A stretch of 64,000 bases of DNA from Alphaproteobacteria bacterium (GCA_020632885.1 JACKEQ010000007.1:124001-188000), one strand, 5' to 3'; positions 28,669 through 37,495 are shown, counted from the stretch's first letter. A program made the numbers and translations. The notes: generated by a model from the sequence alone, not told the origin.

Positions 28669-30389
28669 TGTCCCTCTCGCGCCTCTGGCGTCGTGAGCCA
28701 CTCCACGTCTGGTTCCACCCGAGCTTCCGGCTCCCGCTCACCCACGGGCCCGGCGGGATGGACGCGCGCCGCGCGGAGAACGTGCTCACCTGGCTGCTCG
28801 ATCGGCGGGTGGCGCGCGACGCGACCGTGCACGAGGCGCCGGAGGCGCGCTGGCAGGACCTCCGGCGGGTGCACGACGACGGCTGGCTCGAGAAGCTCGA
28901 CGACGCGAACGTCGTCGCCGGCGTGTTGGCCGTGCCACCCACCCACGTGCCGGTCGCCTCCATGCTCGAGCTCTGGAGACGCGGTGTCGGCGCCACCACC
29001 GAGGCGGTGCGGCACGTGCTCGCTCATGGGGGCCGCGCGGCGACCCTGATGGGTGGGTTCCACCACGCCGGGCCCGATCGCGGCGCGGGCTTCTGCGCGC
29101 TCAACGACATCGCGGTGGCGCTGGCGGTGGCCCGCCATGCCGGCTTCCGTGGGTGGGTGACGGTCGTGGACCTCGACGCCCATCCCCCCGACGGTCTCGG
29201 TGCGTTCGGCCTCGAGCGTTGCGAGATCCGCTCGCTGGGCGTGGCGTCGTCGTGGGAGGCCGACATCGACATGGACGTCCGGGTGCCCGTCGGCGCCGGC
29301 GACCGCGAGTACCTGCTCGCCCTGCAGCGCGTCCTGGCCGGCCTGCGCGCGGATCTCGTGATCTACCTGGCCGGCAGCGACCCTCTGGTGGGCGACGAGC
29401 TCGGCATGCTCGGGGTCAGCGAGGCCGGCCTGCGCGAGCGGGACGCCCGGGTGTTCCAGGCTGTCGGCAGCACGCCGTGCGTGGTGGTGCCCGGCGGCGG
29501 CTACACGCCCGGCTCCTGGCGGGTGCTCGCCCACACGCTCGCCGAGGCGGCGGGACGTCGGGCCCACGTCCCCGAGGGCTACGACCCCGTGGGACGGCGG
29601 ATGAACCGGGTGGCCAGCTCGTTCCCGGGCCTCGCGGACGAGCCGCTGCTCACCGACGAGGACGTCGAGGAGATGTTCGGTCGCCCCACCGAGCGCCGGT
29701 TCCTCGGGCACTTCACGCGCCATGGGGTGGAGCTGGCGCTCGACCGGTACGGGTTGCTCGGGGCGCTGCGCGGTCTCGGCATGGGGCCGCTGGAGGTCGA
29801 GGTGACCACGGGCGAGCGGCCCGAGCGCGTGCGGGTGTACGGGCATCACGGCGGCTCCCGGCATCGGCTCGTGGACCTCGCGCTGTGCGTCGATCGGCTC
29901 GCCCACGCTCCACTCGGCGACCCCAAGGTGCTCCGCGTGGACTGGCTGGAGCTCGCCGACCCCCGTGGCCAGGGCGCCCTCCCGGGTCAGGCCTTCAGGG
30001 GGCTCGGCGTGGCGCGTGAGATCGGGTCCATCCTCGTGGTGACGGCCGAGCGGCTGGGGCTGGCCGGTGTGAGCTTCGTGCCGTCGCACTACCATGTCGC
30101 CTGGATCGCGCGGCATCGGGCCCTGCTGCTGGATCCCGTGCAGCGCGGGCGCTTCCGGGCCATCGGGTCGGTGTTCGGCGACGTGCCCCTGGAGCGGCTG
30201 AGCGAGCGGCTCTCGGGCGACGGGCTGCCCACCGAGGACGGCGAGCCCCTGCGCTGGGAGCCCACACCGATGGTCCACGCGCTGGACCCGCGGCTGAAGG
30301 CGGCGATCGAGGCCGGGGAGGTCGAGGCGCGCGCGATCGAGGCGGGCGTGGTGCTCAGGTTGCTCGAGCCGTCGGTCACCTTCGGGTAG
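28668..30389 (+). CDS. Histone deacetylase-like protein with extra C-terminal region
   Basis: A 573-residue protein. Residues 1-320 are a HDAC/AcuC-type deacetylase: GGFHHAGPDRGAGFCALND (paired active-site His), VVDLDAHPPDG (zinc-binding Asp and His), YLAGSDPLVGDELG (third zinc Asp) and GGGYTPG (Tyr). The second His usual in DxHHGDG is replaced by Pro. The last about 250 residues are not deacetylase; they include VTTGERPERVRVYGHHGG and RHRLVDLAL and match no family I know. It begins on the stop codon of ppk1. Substrate unknown; family members act on acetyl-lysine or acetylpolyamines. Confidence 0.85.
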   Translation: MSLSRLWRREPLHVWFHPSFRLPLTHGPGGMDARRAENVLTWLLDRRVARDATVHEAPEARWQDLRRVHDDGWLEKLDDANVVAGVLAVPPTHVPVASMLELWRRGVGATTEAVRHVLAHGGRAATLMGGFHHAGPDRGAGFCALNDIAVALAVARHAGFRGWVTVVDLDAHPPDGLGAFGLERCEIRSLGVASSWEADIDMDVRVPVGAGDREYLLALQRVLAGLRADLVIYLAGSDPLVGDELGMLGVSEAGLRERDARVFQAVGSTPCVVVPGGGYTPGSWRVLAHTLAEAAGRRAHVPEGYDPVGRRMNRVASSFPGLADEPLLTDEDVEEMFGRPTERRFLGHFTRHGVELALDRYGLLGALRGLGMGPLEVEVTTGERPERVRVYGHHGGSRHRLVDLALCVDRLAHAPLGDPKVLRVDWLELADPRGQGALPGQAFRGLGVAREIGSILVVTAERLGLAGVSFVPSHYHVAWIARHRALLLDPVQRGRFRAIGSVFGDVPLERLSERLSGDGLPTEDGEPLRWEPTPMVHALDPRLKAAIEAGEVEARAIEAGVVLRLLEPSVTFG

Positions 30390-30409
30390 GCGCGCGGCTG
30401 GCGACCTCG

Positions 30410-30964
30410 TCAGAAGCCGAGGCCCACCGTCACCGACGCGAACGGCGTGACGGGTCCGCCCCGCCCGAACACCGCGGGTGCACCCGGGATCCAGGCCGCG
30501 CCCACCGAGGCGTCCGCGACCACGTACGTCCCGGGCGTCGCGTACAGGCGGCCCTTGGCGGACGCCGCCACCGACGGCCCCGCTGCCTCCACGGACCCCG
30601 CCTCCTGGCGACCCATGGCGAAGCCCGGGCGGTCGGTCGTGCTCTGGACCTCGGTCAGTCCCAGCCCACCGAACAGATCGAGGGTCGTGCGGTCGCGCTC
30701 CCGATGCAGGGCGCGCGCCTTCGCCCGGAAGTGCACCATGTCGTAGCCCGGCTGCTGGTGCAGGATGCCCGCACCGTTACCACACGTCTCCAGCGACAGC
30801 CACGACAGCGGGGCGCCCTCCAGGCAGATCACGGGCTGCTCGACCGCCGTGGACTGCGCACCGCCGCGCAGCTCGAGGATCGGCCGTCCCGCGACCTCGT
30901 GGCGCACGAAGCCCTGCTGCACGACGCCCTCCTGGGCCCACGCACCCGCGAGGGCCAGGAGCAT
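30410..30964 (-). CDS. Exported protein, probable outer-membrane protein
   Basis: A 184-residue protein starting MLLALAGAWAQEG, a signal sequence of about 10 uncharged residues. Later segments alternate in barrel fashion (TTLDLFGGLGLTEV, TYVVADASVGAAWIPG) and it ends VTPFASVTVGLGF, with the terminal Phe typical of Bam substrates. Two cysteines (ICLEG, ETCGNG) may pair. ATG 30964 touches the stop of the upstream propeller lipoprotein gene (TGATG), so they are coupled. Function unknown. Confidence 0.65.
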   Translation of the reverse strand: MLLALAGAWAQEGVVQQGFVRHEVAGRPILELRGGAQSTAVEQPVICLEGAPLSWLSLETCGNGAGILHQQPGYDMVHFRAKARALHRERDRTTLDLFGGLGLTEVQSTTDRPGFAMGRQEAGSVEAAGPSVAASAKGRLYATPGTYVVADASVGAAWIPGAPAVFGRGGPVTPFASVTVGLGF

Positions 30965-32043
30965 CAGAGCTCCAGGCGGAGGAGCTCGTGGTCGCGGCCG
31001 TTCACCAGCCAGACCTCGTCCTCCGAGACCACCTCGATGCCCGCCAGCGCGCCCTCGCCGAGCTCCGTGTCGATCACGTCGAGCTCGTTGCCTTCGAGGT
31101 CGAAGATCTTCACGCGACCCGTGTAGTTCTCCGTGACGTAGAGCTTGCCCTCGAACAGCGCCAGACCCGCGGGGTACGCGAGGTCCGTCACGAGATCGAC
31201 GAGCTCGCCGCCCTCCCAGAGGTAGTGGTCGGGACCCGGCACGCCGTACGTCGCCTGACAGCCCCCGTTCTCCACGGAGGGCAGCGAGTTGCCCCGCGAA
31301 CCGACCGTCGTGTCGAGCACCGCGATGCGGTTGGCGCCGGTGTCCGCGACGTAGAGCAGGCCGCTGCTCGCGTCGTACGCGAGGTGCGAGACCACGTCCG
31401 GGATGCGCGTCACGCCCACCTGCCAGCGCTGGATCTCGCCGTCGCAGTGGTCGTCGTAGCCAGCGCCGTGGTCCTCGTGGAAGTCGTAGCGCACGATGTC
31501 GTCGTTGAAGCCGTCGAACACCCAGTAGGCGTTGCCCTCCTCCCACGCGATGCCCATGCACTGCGGGCTCTCGTGCAGCATGTCGAGGTGGGACCCGAGG
31601 TCCGCGGGGCCGCCGAACAGATCGGTGACGTAGTCGACCGCCTCGGGGTTGGACTCGCCGAAGATGTCGCGATCGCTCGACCACAGCGTGGGGCCCGTGA
31701 AGTCGTTGCCCGGGCCGGGCTGGTTGTAGCTGTTCCGCCCGTCCTGGCAGGTGGCGAAGGTGCCGGGCGCACCGAAGGCGATGGAGGTCACCTTCTCCAT
31801 GAAGTGCAGCGCGTAGGGGTCCACGATGTGCGTGCTCGTCTGCTCGCCCGTGCCGATGGCGTCGAAGATCGACACCGAGTCGTCGTCCTTGTTCACCACC
31901 CAGAGCTCGTCCGCCTCGGGGTTGAAGGCGAGGTCCGTCGGGTTGTCCAGGCCGTCGAGCTCGCTCCCCACGACCTCGATCTTCACCTTCCGGCAGCCAG
32001 AGGATGCGACGAGCGCGAGGACGATCAGGGCAACAGCACGCAT
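30964..32043 (-). CDS. Beta-propeller (NHL/YncE-like) lipoprotein
   Basis: A 359-residue protein with a normal lipoprotein signal (MRAVALIVLALVASSGC). A propeller-like series of blades follows: NPTDLAFNPEADELWVVNKDDDSVSIFD, HLAYDASSGLLYVADTGANRIAVLD and YPAGLALFEGKLYVTENYTGRVKIFD are blade repeats of the NHL/YncE kind (given here as short pieces of each). Cysteines are scattered (TCQDG, QCMG). The protein would sit in the outer or inner membrane leaflet facing the periplasm. GGAGAG precedes ATG 32043. It is coupled to the following barrel-like gene. Confidence 0.75.
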   Translation of the reverse strand: MRAVALIVLALVASSGCRKVKIEVVGSELDGLDNPTDLAFNPEADELWVVNKDDDSVSIFDAIGTGEQTSTHIVDPYALHFMEKVTSIAFGAPGTFATCQDGRNSYNQPGPGNDFTGPTLWSSDRDIFGESNPEAVDYVTDLFGGPADLGSHLDMLHESPQCMGIAWEEGNAYWVFDGFNDDIVRYDFHEDHGAGYDDHCDGEIQRWQVGVTRIPDVVSHLAYDASSGLLYVADTGANRIAVLDTTVGSRGNSLPSVENGGCQATYGVPGPDHYLWEGGELVDLVTDLAYPAGLALFEGKLYVTENYTGRVKIFDLEGNELDVIDTELGEGALAGIEVVSEDEVWLVNGRDHELLRLEL

Positions 32044-32155
32044 GGACTCTCCGGGGCTGCCCGTTCCTAGCCTGAGGACACGCGGATGACCATCGGAGAC
32101 GGCCTTTCCGTGGACGTGGGGCGCGCGCGTCGGTAGGGGCTCCCCTGGAGGTGCC

Positions 32156-33382
32156 GTGCTGCTCGTGCTCGCCGCGTATGCCCACGTGGGGGATGTGCTC
32201 GACACCCTCGACGCCCACGTGGACCCCGCCACACCGAGCCGGGTGCACGTCGAGGCGACCTTCGGGCTCGTGACGCTCGAGGGCGACGCGGGCGCGTGGG
32301 TGTGCCACGAGGCCGTGACGGCACCCGGTGTGTTCGCCGCCCCTCACTACGTCCAGGGCAGCACAGGCCGTTTCGCCGCATGGAACAGCGGGCCCAACGA
32401 CGGGCGGGACGGCGAGCCCGTCTGGACCAGCGCCGACCGGTGCGACTGGACCGCCCTGACGGGCCTCGCGGGCCAGCTCGTGGCCGAGGTCAGCCTGCGG
32501 GGCGACGAGGCCTGGGCCGCCACCGCGACATCCGGGGTCACGAACGGCCTGTACCGCACCGTCGACGGGGCCTTCGTGCCCGCGGGCGTGTCGAGCGACA
32601 CCGACATCTTCCTGTCCGTGCGCGCGGAGGGACCCGCGATCTGGGCCGTGTCCACCGACGGCGACGTCCTCACCCTCTGGCACAGCACCGACGGCACGGC
32701 CTTCACGTCCCACACGGTCGCCCCACCCGACGGCGTCACCCTGCCCCTGCGCGGGAGCATCGGCGCCATCGACCCCACCGACGGCGACCGGGCGTGGCTG
32801 GTCATGGACCCCATCGGGGTCGACTTCCTCTACGAGCTCACCGAGGCCGGGGCCACGCAGACGTCCATCTGGGCGCCGCCCGACCGCCTCACCGACCTCA
32901 CGCGGCTGCCCGACGGCGCGCTGCTCGCCGTGCTCAACGACCGGCGCCCGTGGCGCGGTGTGGACGGCGTGTTCACCGAGATGGCCGTCGAGGACGCGAG
33001 CGGTGGCGACGTCGGGCCCGAAGGGCTCTGGCTGTCCAACCGCACCTACGTGAACGGGCTCTTCGCGACGCTGTCCACGGACGGCCACACCGCCGCACGG
33101 ACCCTGGGCCCGGAGGTCATCGCGTCCCCCCTCTCCTGCCCCGCCGGCTCCACCCAGGTCACGATCTGCGAGCCCCTCTGGGACGCCCTGTCGCTGCGCC
33201 TGCAGCCCCAGCCCACCGGAGACTCGGGCACGCCGACCCCGATCCCCCCGCCGGTCGTGGAGGAACCGTCCAGCTGCGGCTGTGCGGCCGGGACCCTCAG
33301 CGGCGTCGGAGGACCCGGAGCGCTCGCCATCCCGTGGCTCCTGCGTCGGCGGCGCAACCGCAGGTCGCCTCGGGCTCGCTGA
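32156..33382 (+). CDS. Exported repeat protein with MYXO-CTERM-like tail
   Basis: A 408-residue protein beginning MLLVLAAYAHVG, again a roughly 10-residue uncharged leader. GTG 32156 is constrained by lack of any other start and has CTGGAGG just upstream. The body has propeller-like segments (VRAEGPAIWAVSTDGDVLTLW, ARTLGPEVIA). The tail PSSCGCAAG, a weak hydrophobic stretch and RRRRNRR resembles the MYXO-CTERM sorting signal, which is cut and anchored at the cell surface in myxobacteria. Its last 86 bases overlap the convergent gene, whose own tail is read from the other strand. Confidence 0.7.
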   Translation: MLLVLAAYAHVGDVLDTLDAHVDPATPSRVHVEATFGLVTLEGDAGAWVCHEAVTAPGVFAAPHYVQGSTGRFAAWNSGPNDGRDGEPVWTSADRCDWTALTGLAGQLVAEVSLRGDEAWAATATSGVTNGLYRTVDGAFVPAGVSSDTDIFLSVRAEGPAIWAVSTDGDVLTLWHSTDGTAFTSHTVAPPDGVTLPLRGSIGAIDPTDGDRAWLVMDPIGVDFLYELTEAGATQTSIWAPPDRLTDLTRLPDGALLAVLNDRRPWRGVDGVFTEMAVEDASGGDVGPEGLWLSNRTYVNGLFATLSTDGHTAARTLGPEVIASPLSCPAGSTQVTICEPLWDALSLRLQPQPTGDSGTPTPIPPPVVEEPSSCGCAAGTLSGVGGPGALAIPWLLRRRRNRRSPRAR

Positions 33383-34487
33383 CGCCCGTGGGGAGCGGGC
33401 CGGGTGCGTCGAGGCACGCGAGCTCCTTCTTGAAGCCGACCGCGAAGACCTCGTGGTGCGTGCCGTCCGCCTGGAGCGCCCCGGCCGTGCGGGGCTCCGT
33501 GCGCTCCTGGTGGCAGAAGTCCTCGAACAGCGCGTCGTCCACGGCATCCACACCCGCTCCGAGCAACGCGGAGCCCGCGGTGGGCCAGAAGTCGCCGGCA
33601 TCGGGGCCGAACAGGTCGGAGGGCCCGCACTGCACGTTCCCGGATCCCAGGTCGGCATCGCTGGCGTTCCCCACGACCTCCGCCGCGTCCGGGAGATCCA
33701 CCGTTCCGAGCAGCGTGTTCCCGAGCACCCGTGGCTGGGCCCCCGGAGACGCACGCAGGGTCGTCGTGGCCCGGACGATGGACGAACGGAGGGTCACCGC
33801 GGGCCCGGTGATCTCCACCCCCAGCTCGGCATCGAGCACGAGGTGACCCGTGAGCATCGAGGTGCTCGCGCCTCCCGCGACCGACAGGCCCGTGCCCACC
33901 GAGGAGAGCACGAGGTCGGTGGCCTCGAGGACCGCTCCCGGACCGGCTCGGACGCCGATCGTGCTGTTCGTGAACAGCCCGTCGCGCACGTGCACCCGGC
34001 AGCCCTCGCAGGCGATGTCCACCCCGATGCCCCGGCCCTCGAAGCGGTCGTCGAGGATCCAGACGTCGTCGCTGACGCCCCGCACGGCCACGCCCGTCCC
34101 GACGATGCCGTCCACACGGGCGTCCCGGAGCCAGATCGAGCGGCCGTCCAGGATGGTGAGGGCCGTCTGGCCGGGTGGGGTCGGCAGGAGGTCGACGCCG
34201 ATGAGGAGCACGTCGTCCCCGCTCACCACGAGGGGGCCGAGCCGCGCGCGGTCGTCGGGGTCGGCGCTCTGGAGGATCGTGAGCTCGTCGCCCTCGTCCG
34301 GGACCGGCGCCTCGAAGGCGCAACCGGCGTGCTCGCCGGGCCCGAACAGCAGCACGTCGCCCGGGTAGAACAGCGCGCCGTCCGCCCCGGGGACCTCGCG
34401 ACGGATGTACGCGCACCAGTCCTCCCCTGCCGCGAACGTCGTGATCGTCGGGGTGTGCGCGTGCGCGACAGCGAGGAGGAGTACCAT
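33297..34487 (-). CDS. Exported right-handed-helix-like protein with Cys-Gly-Cys tail
   Basis: A 396-residue protein starting MVLLLAVAHAHT (short uncharged leader). The body has repeated short strands with VDGIVGTGVAVRGVSD, DGLFTNSTIGVRAGPGA and LTGHLVLDAELGVEITG, the pattern of parallel beta-helix proteins (pectate-lyase-like or NosD). The end EPEATCGCAA ... RVLRRR resembles a MYXO-CTERM tail with a weak hydrophobic part. TAGGGT lies 7 nt before ATG 34487 and no ribosome-binding site is visible. Function unknown; probably surface exposed. Confidence 0.65.
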   Translation of the reverse strand: MVLLLAVAHAHTPTITTFAAGEDWCAYIRREVPGADGALFYPGDVLLFGPGEHAGCAFEAPVPDEGDELTILQSADPDDRARLGPLVVSGDDVLLIGVDLLPTPPGQTALTILDGRSIWLRDARVDGIVGTGVAVRGVSDDVWILDDRFEGRGIGVDIACEGCRVHVRDGLFTNSTIGVRAGPGAVLEATDLVLSSVGTGLSVAGGASTSMLTGHLVLDAELGVEITGPAVTLRSSIVRATTTLRASPGAQPRVLGNTLLGTVDLPDAAEVVGNASDADLGSGNVQCGPSDLFGPDAGDFWPTAGSALLGAGVDAVDDALFEDFCHQERTEPRTAGALQADGTHHEVFAVGFKKELACLDAPGPLPTGVSEPEATCGCAADAGATGWRALRVLRRR

Positions 34488-34559
34488 CGCCCCTACCCTA
34501 TCCCGGCCCGCCCTCGCTCCGGCGACCCCGGCGCGGTATGGAGGGGCCGAGGAGACGGC

Positions 34560-34982
34560 ATGGACGAGGACTTCACCCTGGACGAGCTCAAGCTCGCCTT
34601 CACGTTCCACATCACCAACCAGATCCTCGAGTCCGACGGCACGGTGGCGCCCGAGGAGCTGGCCTTCCTGCAGAAGTGGTTCCCCGAGGCCGTGTTCCGC
34701 GAGTCGCGCTTCATCGACGCGAAGGGTCGCTACACGTCCCGCTGGGAGGACGCGCTGGGCGAGGCTCTCCTGCAGCTGCCCGAGCGCCTCTCCGTCGAGG
34801 AGCGGCTCGATCTCCTGGAGACGTTCTACCGGGCCGCGATCAGCGACGGCGACACCCAGTACATCGAGGGCAACATCCTCGTGCGGGCTGCACGTCTCCT
34901 CGGCCTGAAGCCCAGCCAGTTCACCGCCCGCGTCGAGGCGATGTTCGGCACCGGCTCCATCGACCTGCCGCTGCCCGAGTAG
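34560..34982 (+). CDS. TerB-like domain protein
   Basis: A 140-residue all-helical protein with the TerB/DjlA-type pattern: FTFHITNQILESDGTVAPEE near the start and YRAAISDGDTQYIEGNILVRAARLLGL in the second half, each with an Asp-rich loop between helices. TerB-like proteins bind metal at membranes; the biological role of this single-domain form is unknown. ATG 34560 has GGAGA upstream. The PFK-2/FBPase-2 gene follows after 2 bases, so they are cotranscribed. Confidence 0.75.
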   Translation: MDEDFTLDELKLAFTFHITNQILESDGTVAPEELAFLQKWFPEAVFRESRFIDAKGRYTSRWEDALGEALLQLPERLSVEERLDLLETFYRAAISDGDTQYIEGNILVRAARLLGLKPSQFTARVEAMFGTGSIDLPLPE

Positions 34983-34984
34983 CC

Positions 34985-36205
34985 GTGCGCTCCCGCATCG
35001 CGTCCACCAAGCTCGTCATCGTGATGGTGGGCCTCCCGGCCCGCGGGAAGACCCACATCGCGCGCCGCGTCGCCCGCTACCTCAACTGGAAGGGGGTGAG
35101 CGCCCGTGTCTTCAACGTCGGGAGCTACCGACGCGAGCACATCGGCGCGCACCAGCCCCACACCTTCTTCGACCCCACCAACCCCGAGGGCATGGCCGCC
35201 CGCGAGCGGATGGCGGTGGCCGCGATGGAGGACGTCGCGCGGTGGCTCGAGCACGACGGCGGGCACGTCGCCATCTACGACGCCACGAACACCACGATCG
35301 CCCGGCGGCGGCGCGTCGAGGCCTTCTTCACGGCCCGGAAGGCAGAGGTGGTGTTCCTCGAGTCCACCTGCAGCGACCCCGCGATCATCGAGGACAACAT
35401 CCGGTCCCACAAGATCCGGTCGCCGGACTACAAGGGCCAGGACCCCGACGCCGCCGTGGCGGACTTCCGGCGCCGCATCGCGCACTACGAGGCCGCCTAC
35501 GAGCCGCTGGACGACTCCTGCCGCTACATCCAGACCGTCGACGTCGGCGAGCGCGTCGTCATCAACCACATCCGCGGCTGGCTGCTCGGCGGGGTCGTCA
35601 ACCTGCTCACCTGCCTGCACACCCAGCCACGCACGGTCTACCTGACGCGTCACGGCGAGTCGCGGTTCAACTCGGCGGGCCGGATCGGCGGTGACACGCC
35701 GCTCACCGCGGAGGGCGAGGCCTACGCGGAGCGCCTGACGGCCTACCTGCGCACGAAGATCGACGGGCCGGGGGTGGAGGTGTGGACGAGCACGCTCGAG
35801 CGCACGCGCGCGACGGCACGTCGGCTCCCGTGGAAGAGCTTCCCGCTCAAGGCCCTGGACGAGATCGACGCGGGCGCCTTCGACGGCATGACCTACGAGG
35901 AGATCGCCAAGAAGCACCCGGGTGACTTCGCGGCCCGCAAGCTCGGCAAGCTCACGTACCGCTACCCGCAGGGCGAGTCCTACATCGATGTGGTCAACCG
36001 CCTGGAGCCCGTCATCCTCGAGCTCGAGCGGCACCGCGGGCCGCTGGTCATCGTGGGCCACCAGGCCATCCTGCGGGTGCTCTACGGCTACCTGACGGAC
36101 AAGCCTCTCCAGGAAATCCCGCACCTGTCGATCCCGTTGCACACGGTGATCGAGCTGACGCCCATCGCGTACGGCGCGCTCGAGGAGCGGGTGCCCCTCA
36201 CCTGA
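34985..36205 (+). CDS. Bifunctional 6-phosphofructo-2-kinase / fructose-2,6-bisphosphatase
   Basis: A 406-residue protein with the complete eukaryotic PFKFB layout. Kinase half (1-210): GLPARGKTHIARR (residues 16-), FNVGSYRR, VAIYDATNTTIARRRR, DPAIIEDNI, SPDYKGQDP. Bisphosphatase half (215-406): TRHGESRFNSAGRIGGD with His223, DEIDAGAFDGMTYEEI, YRYPQGESY and IVGHQAILRVLYGYL. It would make and break fructose-2,6-bisphosphate, the allosteric regulator of glycolysis. Both active sites look intact. The start is GTG 34985, 2 bases after the TerB-like gene. Bacterial PFKFB genes are rare but known in some deltaproteobacterial lineages. Confidence 0.93.
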   Translation: MRSRIASTKLVIVMVGLPARGKTHIARRVARYLNWKGVSARVFNVGSYRREHIGAHQPHTFFDPTNPEGMAARERMAVAAMEDVARWLEHDGGHVAIYDATNTTIARRRRVEAFFTARKAEVVFLESTCSDPAIIEDNIRSHKIRSPDYKGQDPDAAVADFRRRIAHYEAAYEPLDDSCRYIQTVDVGERVVINHIRGWLLGGVVNLLTCLHTQPRTVYLTRHGESRFNSAGRIGGDTPLTAEGEAYAERLTAYLRTKIDGPGVEVWTSTLERTRATARRLPWKSFPLKALDEIDAGAFDGMTYEEIAKKHPGDFAARKLGKLTYRYPQGESYIDVVNRLEPVILELERHRGPLVIVGHQAILRVLYGYLTDKPLQEIPHLSIPLHTVIELTPIAYGALEERVPLT

Positions 36206-36208
36206 GCG

Positions 36209-36991
36209 TCACCGGCAGACGATGCTCGGCTCGAAAGAGCACGTCACGGTGTCGCCGCCGGTCACCCAGCTCTTCACGGGCACGTTGCCCTGGAACACCA
36301 GGCGGCAGCGCGCGGCGGGGACGATCTCGACGTACGCGCGGTCCTTCACGATGGACGCCCGCTTCCGGAAGCCCACGGAGTTGCAGAGGATCTCGATCTG
36401 CCGGTACTGCTCCCGCCCCGGGCCCTTCGTGAACACCGTGACCGGCCCGGCGCCGATGCCGCCGAACATCTCGGCCATGGGGTCCTTCACGGTGTTGTCG
36501 ATCTCGTCCTGCCGCCGTCGCTGCTGGCGCGCGATGACCTGCTGGAGATCGGGGTCCTCCACGAGGCCGCTGTCGCGCACGTGCTCCGGGCCCGCCTTCA
36601 CCACGCCGCTGTTCTGGTTCGCGTCCCGGTTCCAGGCGAGGAAGCCGAGCAGGAGGATCAGGGCGGCGGCCACCGCAGCGAGCCCGCTCGCGAAGAAGAG
36701 CGCGAACACGATGGCCAGCACGCGCGTGCTGTTCGCCTCGGAGGGGGCCACGTTCGAGCCCATGTCCACCTGGCTGGAGGCGAACGGCGTGGCCATGCCG
36801 GGACCTGCGGGCAGCATGCCGCCCACGGCTCCGTTGTGCGGGATGCCCGCCCCCATAGGGGCCTGGGCTCCAGGACCCCGCTGAATGCCCCGCCCCGCCG
36901 CACCTGCGGCGTCAGGGCCTCCCTGGGCCTGGAGCGACTCGGCGACACGCATGCGGTGGAGCGCGTCGGGCTGGCGTTGGGGTCGGGTCAC
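36209..36991 (-). CDS. Single-pass membrane protein of unknown function
   Basis: A 260-residue protein. The first 90 residues are Gly/Ala/Pro-rich and probably disordered in the cytoplasm. One membrane span follows (VLAIVFALFFASGLAAVAA). A periplasmic part ends in a small domain with EQYRQIEILCNSVGFRKRASI and FEPSIVCR, where two Cys could pair. The last part resembles the PEGA-type strands seen on kinases, but not enough to assign. The start is GTG 36991. It converges on the PFKFB gene with 3 bases between stops. Confidence 0.6.
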   Translation of the reverse strand: MTRPQRQPDALHRMRVAESLQAQGGPDAAGAAGRGIQRGPGAQAPMGAGIPHNGAVGGMLPAGPGMATPFASSQVDMGSNVAPSEANSTRVLAIVFALFFASGLAAVAAALILLLGFLAWNRDANQNSGVVKAGPEHVRDSGLVEDPDLQQVIARQQRRRQDEIDNTVKDPMAEMFGGIGAGPVTVFTKGPGREQYRQIEILCNSVGFRKRASIVKDRAYVEIVPAARCRLVFQGNVPVKSWVTGGDTVTCSFEPSIVCR

Positions 36992-37078
36992 GGTGTCCTC
37001 GATGGCGTCCGAACGACGCCTCCCGGTGCGATCTTACGCCGGTGACGGGATAGTCCGCCACGCCCGGAGGAACGCCAC

Positions 37079-37495
37079 GTGGAGCCACACGTCCACCACG
37101 TCCAGATCTACTACGAGGACACCGACTTCTCGGGGGTCGTGTACCACCCGAACTACCTGAAGTACTTCGAGCGGGCCCGGGAGCACATGCTCGGCGTGGA
37201 CGCGCTGGTGGAGATGTGGGACCGCGACGGCATCGGGTTCGTCGTCTACAAGTGCTCCCTCGAGTTCAAGAAGGGCGCACGGTTCGGCGACCACCTCGAG
37301 ATCCGCACGACGGCCCGTCGGGAGGGGCCGTTCCGCCTGCTCTTCGACCAGCAGGTCTGGCGTGCCGACTCCCCGACCGCGCTGGTGAAGGGCGTGGTGG
37401 AGATGGTGGCCGTGAACAAGGAGAACCAGCTCGTGCGCCTGCCCCCCGCCGTCGAGGAGGCCGCGCGCGCCTGGATGGAGGAAGGTCCGGCCTGA
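37079..37495 (+). CDS. Acyl-CoA thioesterase, YbgC/4HBT hotdog family
   Basis: A 138-residue hotdog protein with the YbgC signature YYEDTDFSGVVYHPNYLKYFERAREHM; the Asp in EDTD is the catalytic residue of 4-hydroxybenzoyl-CoA thioesterase-like enzymes. ISFVVYKCSLEFKKGARFGD matches the family core. It hydrolyses acyl-CoA thioesters; the substrate cannot be told. The nearby benzoyl-CoA genes are 5 kb away and the link is speculative. GTG 37079 is preceded by CGGAGGAA. Confidence 0.88.
   Translation: MEPHVHHVQIYYEDTDFSGVVYHPNYLKYFERAREHMLGVDALVEMWDRDGIGFVVYKCSLEFKKGARFGDHLEIRTTARREGPFRLLFDQQVWRADSPTALVKGVVEMVAVNKENQLVRLPPAVEEAARAWMEEGPA

Noticed and set aside
30410..33754. An uninterrupted minus-strand frame of 1114 codons
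   Set aside because: Only its last 184 codons (the barrel-like exported protein) have a recognisable start and protein character; the rest is out-of-frame reading of the propeller lipoprotein and neighbours.
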